A stretch of 64,000 nucleotides of DNA, from the NCBI GenBank assembly GCA_015832175.1, contig WJXW01000009.1, forward strand, positions 2,046,001-2,110,000. Reading direction: 5' to 3'. Source of the DNA: Paraphaeosphaeria minitans (taxonomy: Eukaryota > Ascomycota > Dothideomycetes > Pleosporales > Didymosphaeriaceae). Positions 1 to 12,544 of the stretch are shown piece by piece. Each line of letters starts with the position of its first letter. The stretch's first letter is position 1. Both the position numbers and the translations under genes were made by a program. The notes under the pieces are model-generated. The model searched no databases. It saw nothing but the letters and a program-made list of their open reading frames with translations, and was not told where the DNA came from.

Positions 1-556
1 GCTTTAGTAAACCCGGCGCCCGAGGCCACCATTGCTAGGTATACTATACCTAGAACCCGATAGTGACATTCTGTGCCGGGGTGCTTTATTAGGCGAACTT
101 GGGACCCGCAATACCTACAAATTTAAGCGGTGTAATGTGTATGCGATGCCCGCTAAATACTCCAGCTCGCTTGCGCGGCAGGATGGCCAACTAACCCCGG
201 CAATCTGGACACAATGCTGTCATACTTTGGTTGCAGCATGAACAAAGGGAAGCCACCAGTGTCCACTCTTCATCACTCTGACATTACCCCATCGATGAAA
301 TAGCGACGAAAAAGTCACACGAGGTGGAGAACATACGAGATGGACAATATGACAGACCCACAGTGTGTCATTATGTTCTATTGCGGACAACGTCAGGCTC
401 ATCGCCATACGCCCAACTGCATGCTAGTATAGTACATAATCGACAGCTCCCAGGTATCCCGGGATGATCCAGCCTGAGTGGACTCAGAAGTAGGTTATAT
501 CGGTAATCTTCTGTCTGCATGCTAATCCACGGCAAAGACCCCTTGCCAAGCTGGTC
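1..556. other. intergenic, no gene seen
   Basis: I see no convincing coding frame. Open frames here lack ATG starts and recognisable composition. The only structure is a hyphenated palindrome at 35-53, listed separately. The right end is presumably 3' flank of the rpn6 gene, which is transcribed toward it. Confidence 0.5.
35..53. repeat. 19-bp hyphenated palindrome, CTAGGTATA arms
   Basis: Arms CTAGGTATA and TATACCTAG are perfect reverse complements around a single C. It resembles other TAGGTA/TACCTA palindromes scattered through the intergenic DNA of this window. Confidence 0.7.
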
Positions 557-1879
557 TTACTCCAGCAGTGACGCCTGGTTCGTGTACAGCACGTCGACCA
601 CGTTGCTCAGCTTTTCGATCGTTCCCAAGGCTGCGTCGTAGGACTGGTCCCTTTCGGACTCGTCAAAGACGATCAAACACCCAGCCCCTTGGTCAAGAAC
701 TCCAATAATGACCTTGTCCAAGATCATCTGCGAAAGCTTTCGCTCCACTTGAACCGTATCGAGACCCACCATCTTAGCGACATGGTCGATCTCTACCCTG
801 CTGAACGGCTCGATCACCTTGATCAGGTTCTGTTCCAGCATGTTGTCGTACAGGCGCCGGAGATGGCCCGTGACGAATGCATCGCTTCCCAGCTCCTGGC
901 GGTAGTCGGTTAATGCCGTCTCGTACTCTTCCAGGCTGCGGTTGGTGTGTGCACGTGCGACGGCCTTCATTGCGTCTAGGCTCTTACCGGCATATTTGAT
1001 GGCGTGTTTTGAGGTCATCAATGAGGTCACATCATCGCCAGCGTTGAGCATAATCTTGCAGAGCAGCATGTACTGCAGCGCTGAGGTTGCCTTTTGCGCA
1101 TCATCTTGCGAGTGGTAGCCCTCCATAGCTTCGATGAAGTACGAGAAGGAGGTGTTGAAGTCGCCGTCCTCTGCATGGAGCATGCCGCTCTGCATGTCAA
1201 GCCCCGCCTGCAGCAAGGGTGGGGTGTAGACTGACGCGGCCGAGGTCCTGGCCGAGGTGAGTGCGGCTCGGCCCTTGGGTATGTTGCCCAGAGCATGGTA
1301 GACGCGTGACTCGAGCAGCTGCACCTCGACCAGCACCAGCTTGTCGTCCAATCGCTTGAGCTCCTTGAGCAGGCCGTTGATAAGCGTGAGCGCATCGTAG
1401 TAGGCGCGTTTCTGCATGTACAAGGATACGAGGCGAGTCTCCAGATTCTGGCGCAGGAAGCCTCTCCGCTCGGACACAGCCCACTCTATGCATGACTTGG
1501 TGACGCTGATCTGGACGTCGGTGGTGTTGGGGATGGTTGTGAAGAGTTCGAGCAGCTGGCGCACTGCATGCAAGTTAGTCACGTGCTACGCGACAAGGAA
1601 CGAAGTCGGCTTACCTAGCTTTGCCGTCTTTGCCTTTGCGAATGAGGATAGCACCGACCGCGTCTGCTTGAGGAGCTCGGCGAGGGCATCCACCCGCCGC
1701 TGGTGGCGGTACAGCTCACCCAGGCCGACCAGCGCGCTCTCGTAGTTCTTTATCGCGGCTTCGTTGGATCCCGGATTTGTCGACAGCACGTCCTTATATA
1801 TGTCCTCCGCCTTGGCCGGCTCTGTCTTCGCGAGCTTCTGGGCCTCCGCTATCCGCTTGCCGTTGTCGGCGGCAGCCAT
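557..1879 (-). CDS. rpn6: 26S proteasome regulatory subunit Rpn6 (PSMD11)
   Basis: Non-ATPase subunit of the 19S lid that helps clamp lid, base and core particle together. Two exons: 1879-1615 and 1563-557. The 51-bp intron 1614-1564 has donor GTAAGC, and joining in phase 1 gives the family sequence KLVRQLLELF across the junction. The model is 423 residues, against 434 in yeast. N-terminal helical TPR-like repeats lead to a C-terminal PCI domain at about residues 300-400 (for example IKVIEPFSRVEIDHVAKMVG). The ATG at 1879 (MAAADNGKRIAEAQ) was chosen over upstream in-frame codons because the extension is not conserved-looking. It is divergent from the giant coiled-coil gene, with 623 bp between starts. 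Confidence 0.95.
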
Positions 1880-2502
1880 GGCGAGGATCGGTACGGCGAG
1901 AAGGGGTTCGAGATATGCGGGGGAGACGACGGGGTCGCGGGTGGTGGTGGATACGTTCAATAGCGGGGTGGCGGATAAAGTTGGTGAGCTCTTGATGGCA
2001 CTCTGATGGTAGACTAGCTTTCCGTGAACGCGGCGACGCAACGCCCGCCGGGCCGAGAGATGTTCCGGGCGGTGTCGCTATAACAACCACGACTTGGCTG
2101 CACGCACAGCAACCGCAGCAGCTATTTCGAAATTGTTCACCGCGCAGTGCATCCGTCGTGCAGTCCATCCGGCGTATGCAGCCTCACCGCGCGGCTGCGC
2201 GAAGTGGGCGCTGCCGGGGTGATGGACAGTGACATGGCGCGATAGGAACCAATCAATGAGCTCATCGGCCCGTGCACGTAAACAGATAAACATGGGAGCT
2301 CCCCATCGCAAATACATACACACCGCTGCTCTTGCACATTCCCATCCACGACCTCACGAAATATCATATACCCGCGCAGGCTCGCAGCATCCCTCAGCTA
2401 CACGATTCTTGATCCCCTCGGAAGCAGACCATAATCCTGCACTCCATTCCGCATCTCAATCCAATCGCAACTTTGGACTGACCATCACCACTATCATACA
2501 CG
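1880..2502. promoter_or_regulatory. divergent promoter region rpn6 / coiled-coil gene
   Basis: This stretch separates two genes transcribed away from each other, so it must hold both promoters and 5' UTRs. A CCAAT motif lies at about 2249, and other CCAAT-like sequence occurs near 2459. No further gene was recognised. Confidence 0.5.
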
Positions 2503-5500
2503 ATGTCCTCCATCGACAGGGATAGCTCCCGCGACAGAGAGCTCGTCCGGGCCAGACATTCTTTTTCAATTGATTCGAGACTCCACATCCCCATGTATGT
2601 CTACCATCCTGCCATGTTCCCACTGCCCCAGCACCACTTGCAATGCCGTCGCTAACACAGTTCTGCCGCACCAGGTGGGATAGCTCGGACCCAGAGCGCG
2701 CTCCGCCGCCTCTGCCACTTAACACTGGATCTCCTGTTCTCACCACACGCCAGGGCACCTCGGCCGCGATCGCGCAGGCAGCCAAGGCGTTGGAAGAGAA
2801 GGCGCGAGAGAGCATGTCCATGAGCTCATACACTACTAACCCAATGCCACAGAGGTCTCCTGAGCGATCACTTATTAAAGGTGCCCACCACAAGCGCATG
2901 CAATCGTTTCAGAACCCAGCCGTAAAGGATCTACGGAGTTACTTGGACTCCCACAAGTCGCCTGAGAAATCCCCAGAACGACCCACCACCGGATCTGGAA
3001 CACCGCCACGAGAGATGACCAAGGACTACTTCGGCGGCGACCTCAGCCCCTCGCGCCTAGGAACACCGACCCCGTCTGGCTACGACACTCCTTCATTGCG
3101 ACCGTCGGCGCGATCTACGCACAAGGCAATTCTGGGAGAGAATACCCCGCCTTCTGCAACAATGATGGCTTTGCAGACCATGAACGTGCCGCCACACATC
3201 CTGGACCCTCCTCCGCCGCTCAATATCGACAAGGCTGCGTTCAAGACCCCGCAGTCCACGTCACAGAACTCGGACGGCATCTCGAACCAGCTCCACAGTA
3301 TCGCAACTATCGTGTCGAATTTGCAGAAGGACATGACGCAACTGAGTCGGCGGAGCAAGGACAACGCGACCGATCTGATCAGTCTCAAGGAAGCCACCAA
3401 TTCGCGAGACGAGGACATTCGGAAATCGTTGAAGGACCTCGTCGCGACGATGAACCATTCCCGAGACGTTGCGAGTCCTGCAGCCGAGCTGTCTCATTCA
3501 CAGGGCAGCATGGGCCTCAAGGATCCCCACATGACGCCCACCAAGCAGTTTACCCTTCCCAGGATAGCATCTCCGAGCAGCTTTTTCTTGGACGACCGCA
3601 CCGGCAGCCCCAATCCATACTCCGTTGAGGGTGCAGCGAGCGTTGCTATGCTGGAAAAGATCATCCGAGAGATGGTTACAAAAGACGGGCAGGAGCGACT
3701 GATCAACAATCTGCAAAAGATTGTTGACAATGCAAACGGCGAGACGGCGAAGAAGGTTACGGAGCTAGTGGAGTTCGTCAAGCAGAGTTCGGGCAACAAC
3801 TCTCTCGTACACGCTAATTCAGCGCCTTTCCAGGCTTCACCTAGCCCGCTGACACGTACTATGTCAGAGGGTTTGTCGTTGCACCAAGTTGCGGATGGCG
3901 GGAAGCCATATGCCAGCCCTAAAGCAGCCGACTTCGTCAGCGAGGAGATGCTCAAATTTCTGCGTAAGATCAAGGACAGCGTTGCCGAATCGGGCTGTGT
4001 CACAATGGGCACGAAGACTCTGATCCAAGAATTGAGGGGCGAGGTGCTCGGCATGGGCCGGGAACTTGCCCGTAAAATCGAGGAGGCCGAGCAGGCGAAG
4101 GCGGAGCAACCCATGCTCGAAGCAGGCGAAGCGAACGACCGGGAACAAGTCAGTGTCATTGTCCAGGAAGGCCTCGCAGATCTCAAAGAGCACATGGACA
4201 AGGTGATGCGCGAGCGACGTCGACAATCCATTTCCTCCACCGTGACCCGGACAACTGTGGACAACAACGAAGTCTACGATGTGGTGAAGCATGCTTTGGC
4301 GGAATGCTCGCCGCAGGCCGCTGGCTTGGATCAAGAGGCCATCCTCTCCGCCATCCGTGAGGCGTTCGAGGCCTATAAGCCGAACATCGAGGTCGAAACC
4401 ATTGGGCTGGAGCGCGGCGAAGTATTGGAATGCCTGCGCGAAGGACTCCAAGACTATCGCGGATCTGGTGCGACGAAAGAGGAGATCGAACAAATCGTCC
4501 AGGAATCTCTTCAGTTTACGAAGCTTCCTCCACCGATCAACGAAGCGCACGAGATTCGAGAAGAGGTGATCATGGCTGTGCGCGAGTGCTTGGAAGAGCT
4601 CAAACCGGAATTTGCGCACAACCCATCTCCCTCCGACAGCCTGTCACGGGAAGCCCTCTATGACATTGTCAAAGAGGCTTTGTTGAGCCACAATCCTGGC
4701 AGTCAAGAGCTCGAAATCCCCCAAGAGAGTCTGTACGGTGCCGTCAAGGCTGCCCTTGAATCATCTGGGGCTATGACGTTGGGTAACGATGAAGCTGTCA
4801 TGCAGCGATTGCAGTCTCTTGTTGATGACATGCACTCCGAGTTCCAGGCATACTCTTCGGCGGGTGGGCGCGACACCGAACAAGTACTGGACGCACTCCG
4901 AGACGGACTGGATCACTTGCGTACCCAGCTGGAGAGCTACATCGACAACACCAATCAGACCAATCAGAAAGACGAGACAGTCGAGCACCTCCGCTCTCAA
5001 CTCGACGGTCTGCGAGGAGATTTCCAGGGTTTCATGGAGCAAGCTCCACGTGCAGAGGAACCATCAGCTCAATCGGAAACAGCCTCCCTCATCAAGTCTG
5101 AATTCGAACACCTACTTGAACAGCTTGCTGGGCGTTCCAGTGCCACCGAAGTGCACAAGGACGAGATTCTCGAGGCACTGCACGCCGGGTTTGAGGGCAT
5201 GAAGTCGCAGGTTGCAGTACGAGGCCTTGATCTGGACACGGATGATGATATCAACGAAGCCATGAAACAAGAGTTCGAGCAGCTGAAGGATGTTATCCTC
5301 GGTGAATCCTCAATCTATAAAGACGAGATCCTGGAGAAAGTCCAGACTGGGTTCGCCGATATGCAGGCTCGACTGGATCAAGGCCCCACGGCAGCGGGCA
5401 CAAGCGGCGATGTCCTCGCGACAATGAAAGAAGAGTTCGAGCATCTGCGGGAAACCCTTGGGGCCAGCCTCGTCAAGTCAGGCGCTGCGGCCGACAAGGA

Positions 5501-8500
5501 CGATATTGTCGATGCCATTCGCGAAATGATGGACGGTCTCCGCTCATCCCAACAAGATGCCTCCAAGGAAAGCATTGCCGCTATCCAAGGAGACCTTGAG
5601 AATCTGAAAGAGTCACTCGGCAGCGCATTGGTACGTGCTGAAGATCCTGCCGACAAGGAGGAGCTTTTGGAAGCGCTCAAAGCCGGTCTTGAAGAGATCA
5701 AGGCGAGCTCGAAGACTACTGGCTTCAGCGAGGAGCTCTTGGAGGCCTTCCGTGGCGAGCTTGAACAAGTACGGGAATCCAATGGACTGACTCGCCAACA
5801 TGCTCGTGCCGATGCCGAAGAGGTCCTGGAAGCTGTCCGCCTTGGTCTCGATGACCTCCGCTCACACCTGGAGAAGAAGCTCGATAACCCCGACCGACAA
5901 CAGTCCGCCACAAGCGACGTCCTGGACGCACTGAATGAAGGACTTGACGGGCTTCGATCTGATCTTATCAAGGCAGTTGACAAGCCAGTGGACATGACGA
6001 TCACATACGAGATTCTCGACACGTTGAAGAGTGGTCTCGCAGGCTTGCGTGAAGATATTGACAAGATGAAGGGCATCAACACTACACGTGACATTGAGGA
6101 AGAGTCAACACCCACTGGCAACGAGATTGTGCTCGCCGAGGATCCAACGCAGGTACCGGCGCAGGCACCGGCTGAATCAATCAGTCGAGAGATTGTCAGT
6201 GAATCTCTACACCGCGGCGATTTTGAGCGGATGGAGGTCATGCTATCACAACTCCAGGTGAAGGTAGAAGCCATGGATGCCAACATTCAAACGCCACGAG
6301 CAGCGGGAGAATCTACTCCCGCGCCTGGAACAGCGATGAAAGACGATCTTGTCAGTGTTGAAGAAATGCTAAAAGAAATTCAAGCCGCTGTCTTGGTACT
6401 GCAGGAGCGAGAACACTCTGCTCCTGTGGTGGAAGGTGTTGCAATGAAGGACGACACCGACGCCATCGAGGTCCTTCTTGGTAACATGAAAGCGAAGATC
6501 GAAGAGCTTCCGTTACCCGATCCGGCGTCCATGGTTACAAAGGAGAATCTTGACGAAGTTGAACTGATTGTTCGCACTACTTCAGAGGCCATCGAGGCGC
6601 TGTCTAAGAAGTTTGAGGAAGAAGGCGCATCTAAGGCCGACGTTACCGTGGTCCAGGTCATTGCCGACGATATCAAAGTAGTTTTGGACGAAATGAAAGC
6701 TGCCAAGGCGGACGACGAAGAAGACCCCAAAGCAACAAAGGCCGATGTTGACGCAGTTACCCTGCTCGTGGACGAAGTAAAGCTCAAACTCGACGATTTG
6801 AAGATTCCCAATCCGGAGGATCTGCCCACAAAGGCCGACGTGGAGCAGCTGACCGGTCTCTTCCAGGACTTCCGCGACAGCTACGACAAGATGAAAGACC
6901 AGTATGAGCACGATATCGAAATCACAGCCAAGACCGCAGATGATCGCAAGCAGGAGGCTGCAAGCCTTTTGGAGAATCTCACTGATGTGAAGGTCCTTCT
7001 CGATGACATGAAGGATGAAATGAAGAAGAGCCTGGAAGAGGGTGGCCCTCTTGATGGTCTCAAGGAGTCTTTCAAGAGCCTGGAAGACAATGTGACCGGC
7101 AACTTCAATGTCACCACCGATGTCAAGGAGCTGATGGAGACGGTGGCGCGTGAATTCGAGCGTGCTCATGGTTCAATTGAAGCTTTGCAGAATGACCAAG
7201 CTGAGAAGTCTACACTGAATCTCGAGAAGCAGGATGAGACCAAGGAAGCAATCATCGCTGGAATGGTAGAAAAGATTGACAGTCGATTTGACATACTCAT
7301 GGCCAAGTACGACGATGCTCAGCTTCTCGCCGATGAACAAGCCAAGGTGATGAAGGAGAAGGCGGAGGAACAGGAAAAGATACTCGAGAGTACGAAGACC
7401 ATGGCCGAGGAATTGCGACTCACCATCGACACTCTTGGTGCGTCCATCACCGGCATGAACGATCGTTTCGAAGAAGCCACCACCAAGTGGTCCACCGACT
7501 CTACTGCGATGACCGGGAAGCTTGATGAGTACATGGCCAAGTTCGAAGACCAGAAGATGGACGACAAAACGGAACACTCCCACACCCGTGACGAGCTCAA
7601 GAACATTGAGAACATCTTCAATAGTCTCCAGGACAACGTGACTGAGTATCATCCCAAGTTCATGATCGCTCTGCACGAGATCGAGGCTTTGGTGAAGGCT
7701 CACTACGAGCATGCACAGAAAGCCAAGGCAGAACACGAGGAACATGCCCGCACCTTGAACGAGGAGGCACGCACACGTTCCGAGGAACTGCAGAAACATT
7801 TCGCAAGCTTGCCAGCACTCCTTCCACCGCCTCCTCCTGCGATTGAGCTGCCGGAGAAGTATGACGACGCTCCTGTACAAGAGAAGCTTGACAAGCTTCT
7901 TGCGCTACCGGAGCCTCCAAAGTACAGTGACGCTCCCGTACAGGAGAAACTTGATAAGCTTCTTGAACAGGTCGACGAAGCATCAAAGTCCACTACTCAT
8001 CTGGAACGCCTTGACGACATCCACGCTCAAGTCAAGGTCACTGCCGCCGAAGTGAGTGAATTTGTCGCGAAGCAAACCCAGCTTATCACCGACGGCAACG
8101 AATCAAAGGAGCGCGAGGCGGAGGAGCTGGCCCTCATTGTTGAGCGTAGGTCTGCACAAAAGGAGTCGCTGGAGGCCGACATTGAAAACTTAAGAGCGGA
8201 GAAAGAGCGCATGATGCAAGAACTCAAGGAAGAGAAAGAACGTGCCATGGTGGAACTGAAGGAAGAAAAGGATCGTACGATACTGGAGCTAAAGGAAGAG
8301 AAAGACTCATTCCTGGCCATTGTCGCATCGCTTCAAGCCGAACGCGAGAACTTGGCCAATCAAAGAGTCCGCCTGACCGGAGAAGTGTCTTCGCTGCACA
8401 CCGCGCTTGAGATCCGACGCGAAGAGCTGCATATGATGGATGCCAAAGCAGATGCTCTCGAACGCCGTATTCTGAACGGCATCATGGACCACTCTCGCGC

Positions 8501-9542
8501 CCTCATGATTGCCAAGAACGGGCAAAAGAGCCCGACCAAACACAAAAAGCGCATCAGCACAGACTCTACGGCCGATGCAAGCAAGCTGATGCCGCCTCCA
8601 AGCACTGCTGCAAATGGCCTTTCTTTCGCTTTGAAGCCTCGACCCGCGATTCGTCGAAATGGCCCACCGCAGAATCCGGCAACTCGTCGCATCCACTCTT
8701 TGAGCCAGATCAGTGGTAACACGCCAACAGGCGCCCAAGCCTATCCCCTCAGCGTGCCTACAATCAACAACGCTGGAGGCCTCAAACGAGCTCACTCGGT
8801 CAAGACCAGTTCTCTACGCAAGGGCTCTTGGGGAGGTCGGCCCAGCGCTGTGGTCGCGAACAAGGAGAATGAAATCTTGAGCGAAGCTGACGAAGACGCT
8901 GCAACCCAGCCAGGCCAGGCTCATTCAATCATCGAAGAAGACCAGGACGAGATCCAGAGCCAGACCGGCACTGAGCGTCGTCACAGCTTTGGAACCGGTT
9001 CCTACGCTGAGAGCTACGCGGAAGGCGAAACCCCGGGATGCGATGGACGTTCGGAGTTTGGAGGCGCAGGAAGCGAGTACACTTACGCCTCTGGGTCTTA
9101 TATGAGTGGCAGCGACATCGATCGCCGCACTTCCTATGGTTCCCATGCTCTTTCCGGGACGCATCAGGACGACGAATCGATCGACAACCGTAGCGATGAC
9201 GGCTCTCGCGACGAGCAATCTGACGCGGAAGATGATGAGCCCACTACTACCATCGTGAAATTAGATATCGACGCGCCGTCCGAGATCACTGCCTCGGAGG
9301 TCTCCACGGCGACTGCCGGTTCCGAACTATCTATGCCCACGGAATCTGAAGTCGATCGCGCTGTGGAAGCCGTCAAGGAAGAGATGGAAAAGGAGGCCAT
9401 GTACGCGCCGCCTAGCGACAGTGGAGTCGGAACTGATTTGCCAACTGTGGCTCTGGACAATCAAGTGGCGCTTCACAACGAGAGTGGGGCCGATGCGGAC
9501 TATTTCCGTCGCGCGGCTGAAGAGGAGAGTGTTGTAGGGTGA
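2503..9542 (+). CDS. giant repeat-built coiled-coil protein (2319 aa), fungal
   Basis: Two exons: 2503-2594 and 2675-9542. The 80-bp intron (GTATGT...CCAG) joins IDSRLHIPM to WDSSDPERAPPP in phase 2. The N-terminal ~400 residues are Ser/Pro-rich and likely disordered. Residues ~560-1160 hold many imperfect copies of an amphipathic unit near (D/E)E(I/V)LEALxxGLxxLR. Residues ~1250-1430 hold a second unit around TKADVDAVTLLVDEVK. Then comes long Glu/Lys coiled coil, two copies of DAPVQEKLDKLL (~1730-1775), three copies of ELKEEK (~1880-1900), a basic Ser/Pro stretch and an acidic C-terminus. No catalytic motif or transmembrane segment is seen. The fold suggests a scaffold or cytoskeletal role, which is inference. 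Related fungal proteins are often labelled kinetoplast-associated-like, a name with no functional content. Confidence 0.85.
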
Positions 9543-9968
9543 GAACTACATCAAAGGCCCGCATCGTAGTGTGCATTTGAATTGCTCCTGTCGGCATGGT
9601 CACGACGCTCGAGAATGCACGTTCAGCCGTTGCGGTCTATGGGACGCTGTTGGCCAGGCTGGTAACGCAACAGTATGCGATGGGGTGCAGTTGGAGGACG
9701 ATTCGTGGTGTTGGGAAGACGGATCGACGAGCTTTTTTTTTCAACTTTTAGCGCCTTCTTGGCTGTCGTACGATTCTTGTATACATGATGTTATGGAAAA
9801 CAGGGGCATGGTGGCGTTGGATGGTTGTATTCATTCCAGGCGTTGGTGGAGGCGTTGCGTTGGATTCGCTAAATTTTAGTACGCAGTTGTCAATGTTGAC
9901 AAGTAATGGTTCATTTCTTTAGGCATTGCCCAATCTTGACCCTCCGATCTTGTTGTCTGGCATCAGAG
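9543..9968. other. convergent 3' region
   Basis: Lies between the stop codons of two convergent genes. It contains a T-run near 9734-9742 and AT-rich sequence from 9880, consistent with 3' UTRs and termination. No coding frame was recognised. Confidence 0.5.
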
Positions 9969-10499
9969 TCATGACCCATCCTTCGCATGGTCCTCATTCA
10001 CATTCTCGTCTTCGCTGTCGTCTTCGTCGTCGTCCTCCTTCTCCGCGTGCATAAGATCAATAATCAGCACCGAACCGTCCTTCATCGCATCGAGCTGATA
10101 CCCCGCTTGCAACACGCTCTCGGCGTCGTGCACGCACTTGGCGACATCGAGCCCGATATCCGCATCCTTGAACGCCAAGCACACAAGTCGAAAATGCTCG
10201 TGATGCGCGTCGTCTAGGTCCGCATCTCCGCCTCCCTTCCCACTACCACCATCGAAGATCAAGATAGCACGGCCGTGGCTGAAGTAAAATGTCTCATCGA
10301 GCCCGGCACGTGAGCGTAGCGCTTTGGAGAGCTGCTCGGGGGATGTGGAGGCGCTTGCTGAGAGACGCGTGAAGCGGCGGGCCTGGAGGAGAGATTGTGC
10401 CGTGGAGGGAGAGCTAGGGGTGAATATGGTAACGTTTGGGGGGAGGATGGGGGCGGGTTGTGTCATTTTTGGGGGTGGAGTGTTGGTTGTCACCTGCAT
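9969..10499 (-). CDS. hypothetical small acidic-tailed protein (176 aa)
   Basis: Single exon with an ATG at 10499. I do not recognise a family. The N-terminus is Pro/Thr/Ser-rich. A compact middle (~residues 30-145) has alternating hydrophobic strands such as FYFSHGRAILIFDGG and FRLVCLAFKDADIGLDVAKC. The tail from about residue 150 is almost all Asp/Glu (EKEDDDEDDSEDENVNEDH). An acidic tail is often seen in histone- or nucleic-acid-associated proteins and chaperones, but that is only suggestive. It is convergent with the giant coiled-coil gene upstream. Confidence 0.65.
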   Translation of the reverse strand: MQVTTNTPPPKMTQPAPILPPNVTIFTPSSPSTAQSLLQARRFTRLSASASTSPEQLSKALRSRAGLDETFYFSHGRAILIFDGGSGKGGGDADLDDAHHEHFRLVCLAFKDADIGLDVAKCVHDAESVLQAGYQLDAMKDGSVLIIDLMHAEKEDDDEDDSEDENVNEDHAKDGS

Positions 10500-11050
10500 T
10501 TGGGGGTGTGAATGAATTCCGATCTGTGGAGGCTGTTCGAGCTAGGCCTCACTAGGTACCGGTACAGTAGGTAGGTAGGCAAGTCGTGGGGAAACTCCCT
10601 CCCAGCTGCATCACTATGACTTCCTCCATCACGCGATGGAAAAATCGAGCTGTGCAGGGCGCCGAATCAATTAAACAACGAGCACGACATGGCTATACTC
10701 GCGACCGGAGCATATGCTTGAGTCCGACCCCGGTCCGTCTCGCCGCCACTACCGGTAGGTAAACGAGGATCGTGCCTGAAATGCCGACGGCTACATCTAT
10801 ATTGATTAAAATTGTCGGTCACGCTCCCACCTGCCATGACGGAAGTACGTGGCCTGTACACAGCACTTTTGTTTGTTTCCTGGAATTGCGAATGCAGGGT
10901 GGATGATCCGCGAAACAATACATGTATGGCGAGATTGGGAGGGACAGGTAGGGCTTCATATAGCGCGATGAGGGTATCGTTTTTGAGGTGTAGTCCTGCT
11001 CTCGATCGCCTACTGTGTATCTACCTGGATTACTTGCCATCGGTTTCATC
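10500..11050. promoter_or_regulatory. divergent intergenic region
   Basis: Holds the 5' regions of the acidic-tailed protein gene (minus) and the GH131 gene (plus). A TAGGTACC and TAGGTAGGTAGG tract lies at 10551-10580. No gene was seen. Confidence 0.45.
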
Positions 11051-12029
11051 ATGTTCGGCAAAGCAGCGCTCCTGAGCGCTCTTGTCAGCGCTGTGTCGGC
11101 TGGTTCGTCTCTACCCAACTGCACCCACTATACAGGCCTAACTGAACTCCAGGCACAATCCTCTGGGACGGTCGATTCAACGAGTTCAGCTCTTCTGACG
11201 ACCTCAACAAATGTAATGCCCGTTCGCATCACTCTCTCCAACACTCAGCTTACACCAGCCAGGGTCATGGGCAAACCAAGTCGGACCCTACCAATACTAC
11301 ATCCACGGCTCAGGGGCCGTCACAAAATACGTCAACCTCTCCCCTTCGTACAAGAACGCGGCAGACGCGGGCAGCAAGCAAGGCGCCAAGATCACCATCG
11401 ACAGCACGGCGAAGTGGAACAGCGACATGTGGCGCACGGAGCTGATCCCGCAGACCAAGGCCGCCATCAACAGCGGGAAGGTGTACTACCACTTCAGCAT
11501 CAAGCGCAGCTCGACGAATGTCCCGAGCGCGACCAACGAGCACCAGATTGCGTTTTTCGAGAGCCACTTCACCGAGCTGAAGTACGGGTGGGTCAACGGG
11601 GAAAGCGGGGCGAGCAACACCAACTTGCAGTGGTTCGTGGGTGGGCAGAGCAGGTGGAAGGTGGAGCTCGTAGCGGACGTGTGGCACAATGTTGCATATG
11701 AGATCGTAAGTTGTTTTGACTCTTTCCTATACCTATACATGTACATGAAGAACACGTGATTGGCAACAGGACATCTGCTGACTCGATTCATCGCCCAGGA
11801 CTTCTCCGCGAAGCAAGTCACCTTCTGGCACTCCACGGGCTCTGATGCGCTCACCAAGACTGCGGGGCCTTTCTTTACAAGCACCTCGTCCAACGGTGCG
11901 GACTGGCACTTGGGCGTTCTGCGGCTGCCGCGCCAGGGCAACGATGGGACGGGTGCCGAGGACTGGTACTTCAGCGGCACGTACGTTGAGAGCGGCTCGC
12001 TCACTACGTCTGTATCAAGCCCGGCATAG
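11051..12029 (+). CDS. secreted glycoside hydrolase family 131 beta-glucanase
   Basis: Four exons: 11051-11102, 11153-11212, 11263-11705 and 11799-12029. Introns are 50, 50 and 93 bp and all phases agree, giving 261 residues. Residues 1-17 (MFGKAALLSALVSAVSA) form a signal peptide. The mature protein starts GTILWDGRFNEF and continues WSWANQVGPYQYYIHG, a recognisable GH131 beginning; later come WRTELIP and HQIAFFESHFTELKYGW. GH131 enzymes characterised in Podospora act on beta-1,3/1,6- and beta-1,4-glucans in plant or fungal walls. No CBM1 module is attached. The exact acceptor of intron 3 was chosen by phase and because it leaves the sequence DFSAKQVTFWHSTG. Confidence 0.9.
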
Positions 12030-12544
12030 AGCGGTGAATGCTAGGTAGTCTAAAGAGAGATGGATTTGTACATAGGTAGGAAGGTGTAGTAGCAGGCGGA
12101 CTGAATGACGAGTGTGTGGTTGCGAAACACACTCAGCAGCGCTTCAAAACATTTCATACATGTTGGTAATGATGAGTGCCATTCGATTCCAGAAGCATTG
12201 AGGATCTGAGAGGGCATAAATACTTTACCCTCGTTGTTCTTCTCTTGCCTGCATCGCTTTGCAGCTGCGGATGCGCCACTAGAAGAAAAGTGGTCCGTGC
12301 GGTCGCGGTTGCCCCCAACGACGTCAGGGCCCCAAGCAGACGCAGAGTCGCAGACAAAGCTGTCCCGCCCACCAAAGCGAAGTTCATTATATCTAATCAG
12401 TGTCTGCCGCCGCACAACCTTCCACTCAGCACAAGTTCTTCGCTGCTTCAGTTGCGTCCGCTAGGCCTGTTAACTTGCACAAGGTTTCCCGTCACATACT
12501 TTCTCTTTGATCGTTGATCGTGCGCCCGCCGCAGACAGCCCACC
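12030..12544. other. intergenic, no gene seen
   Basis: 3' flank of GH131 and promoter of the LEM-domain gene. A short TAGGTAGG motif sits near 12073. Pyrimidine-rich sequence (about 12390-12510) precedes the ATG at 12545, as is common in fungal promoters. Confidence 0.5.
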
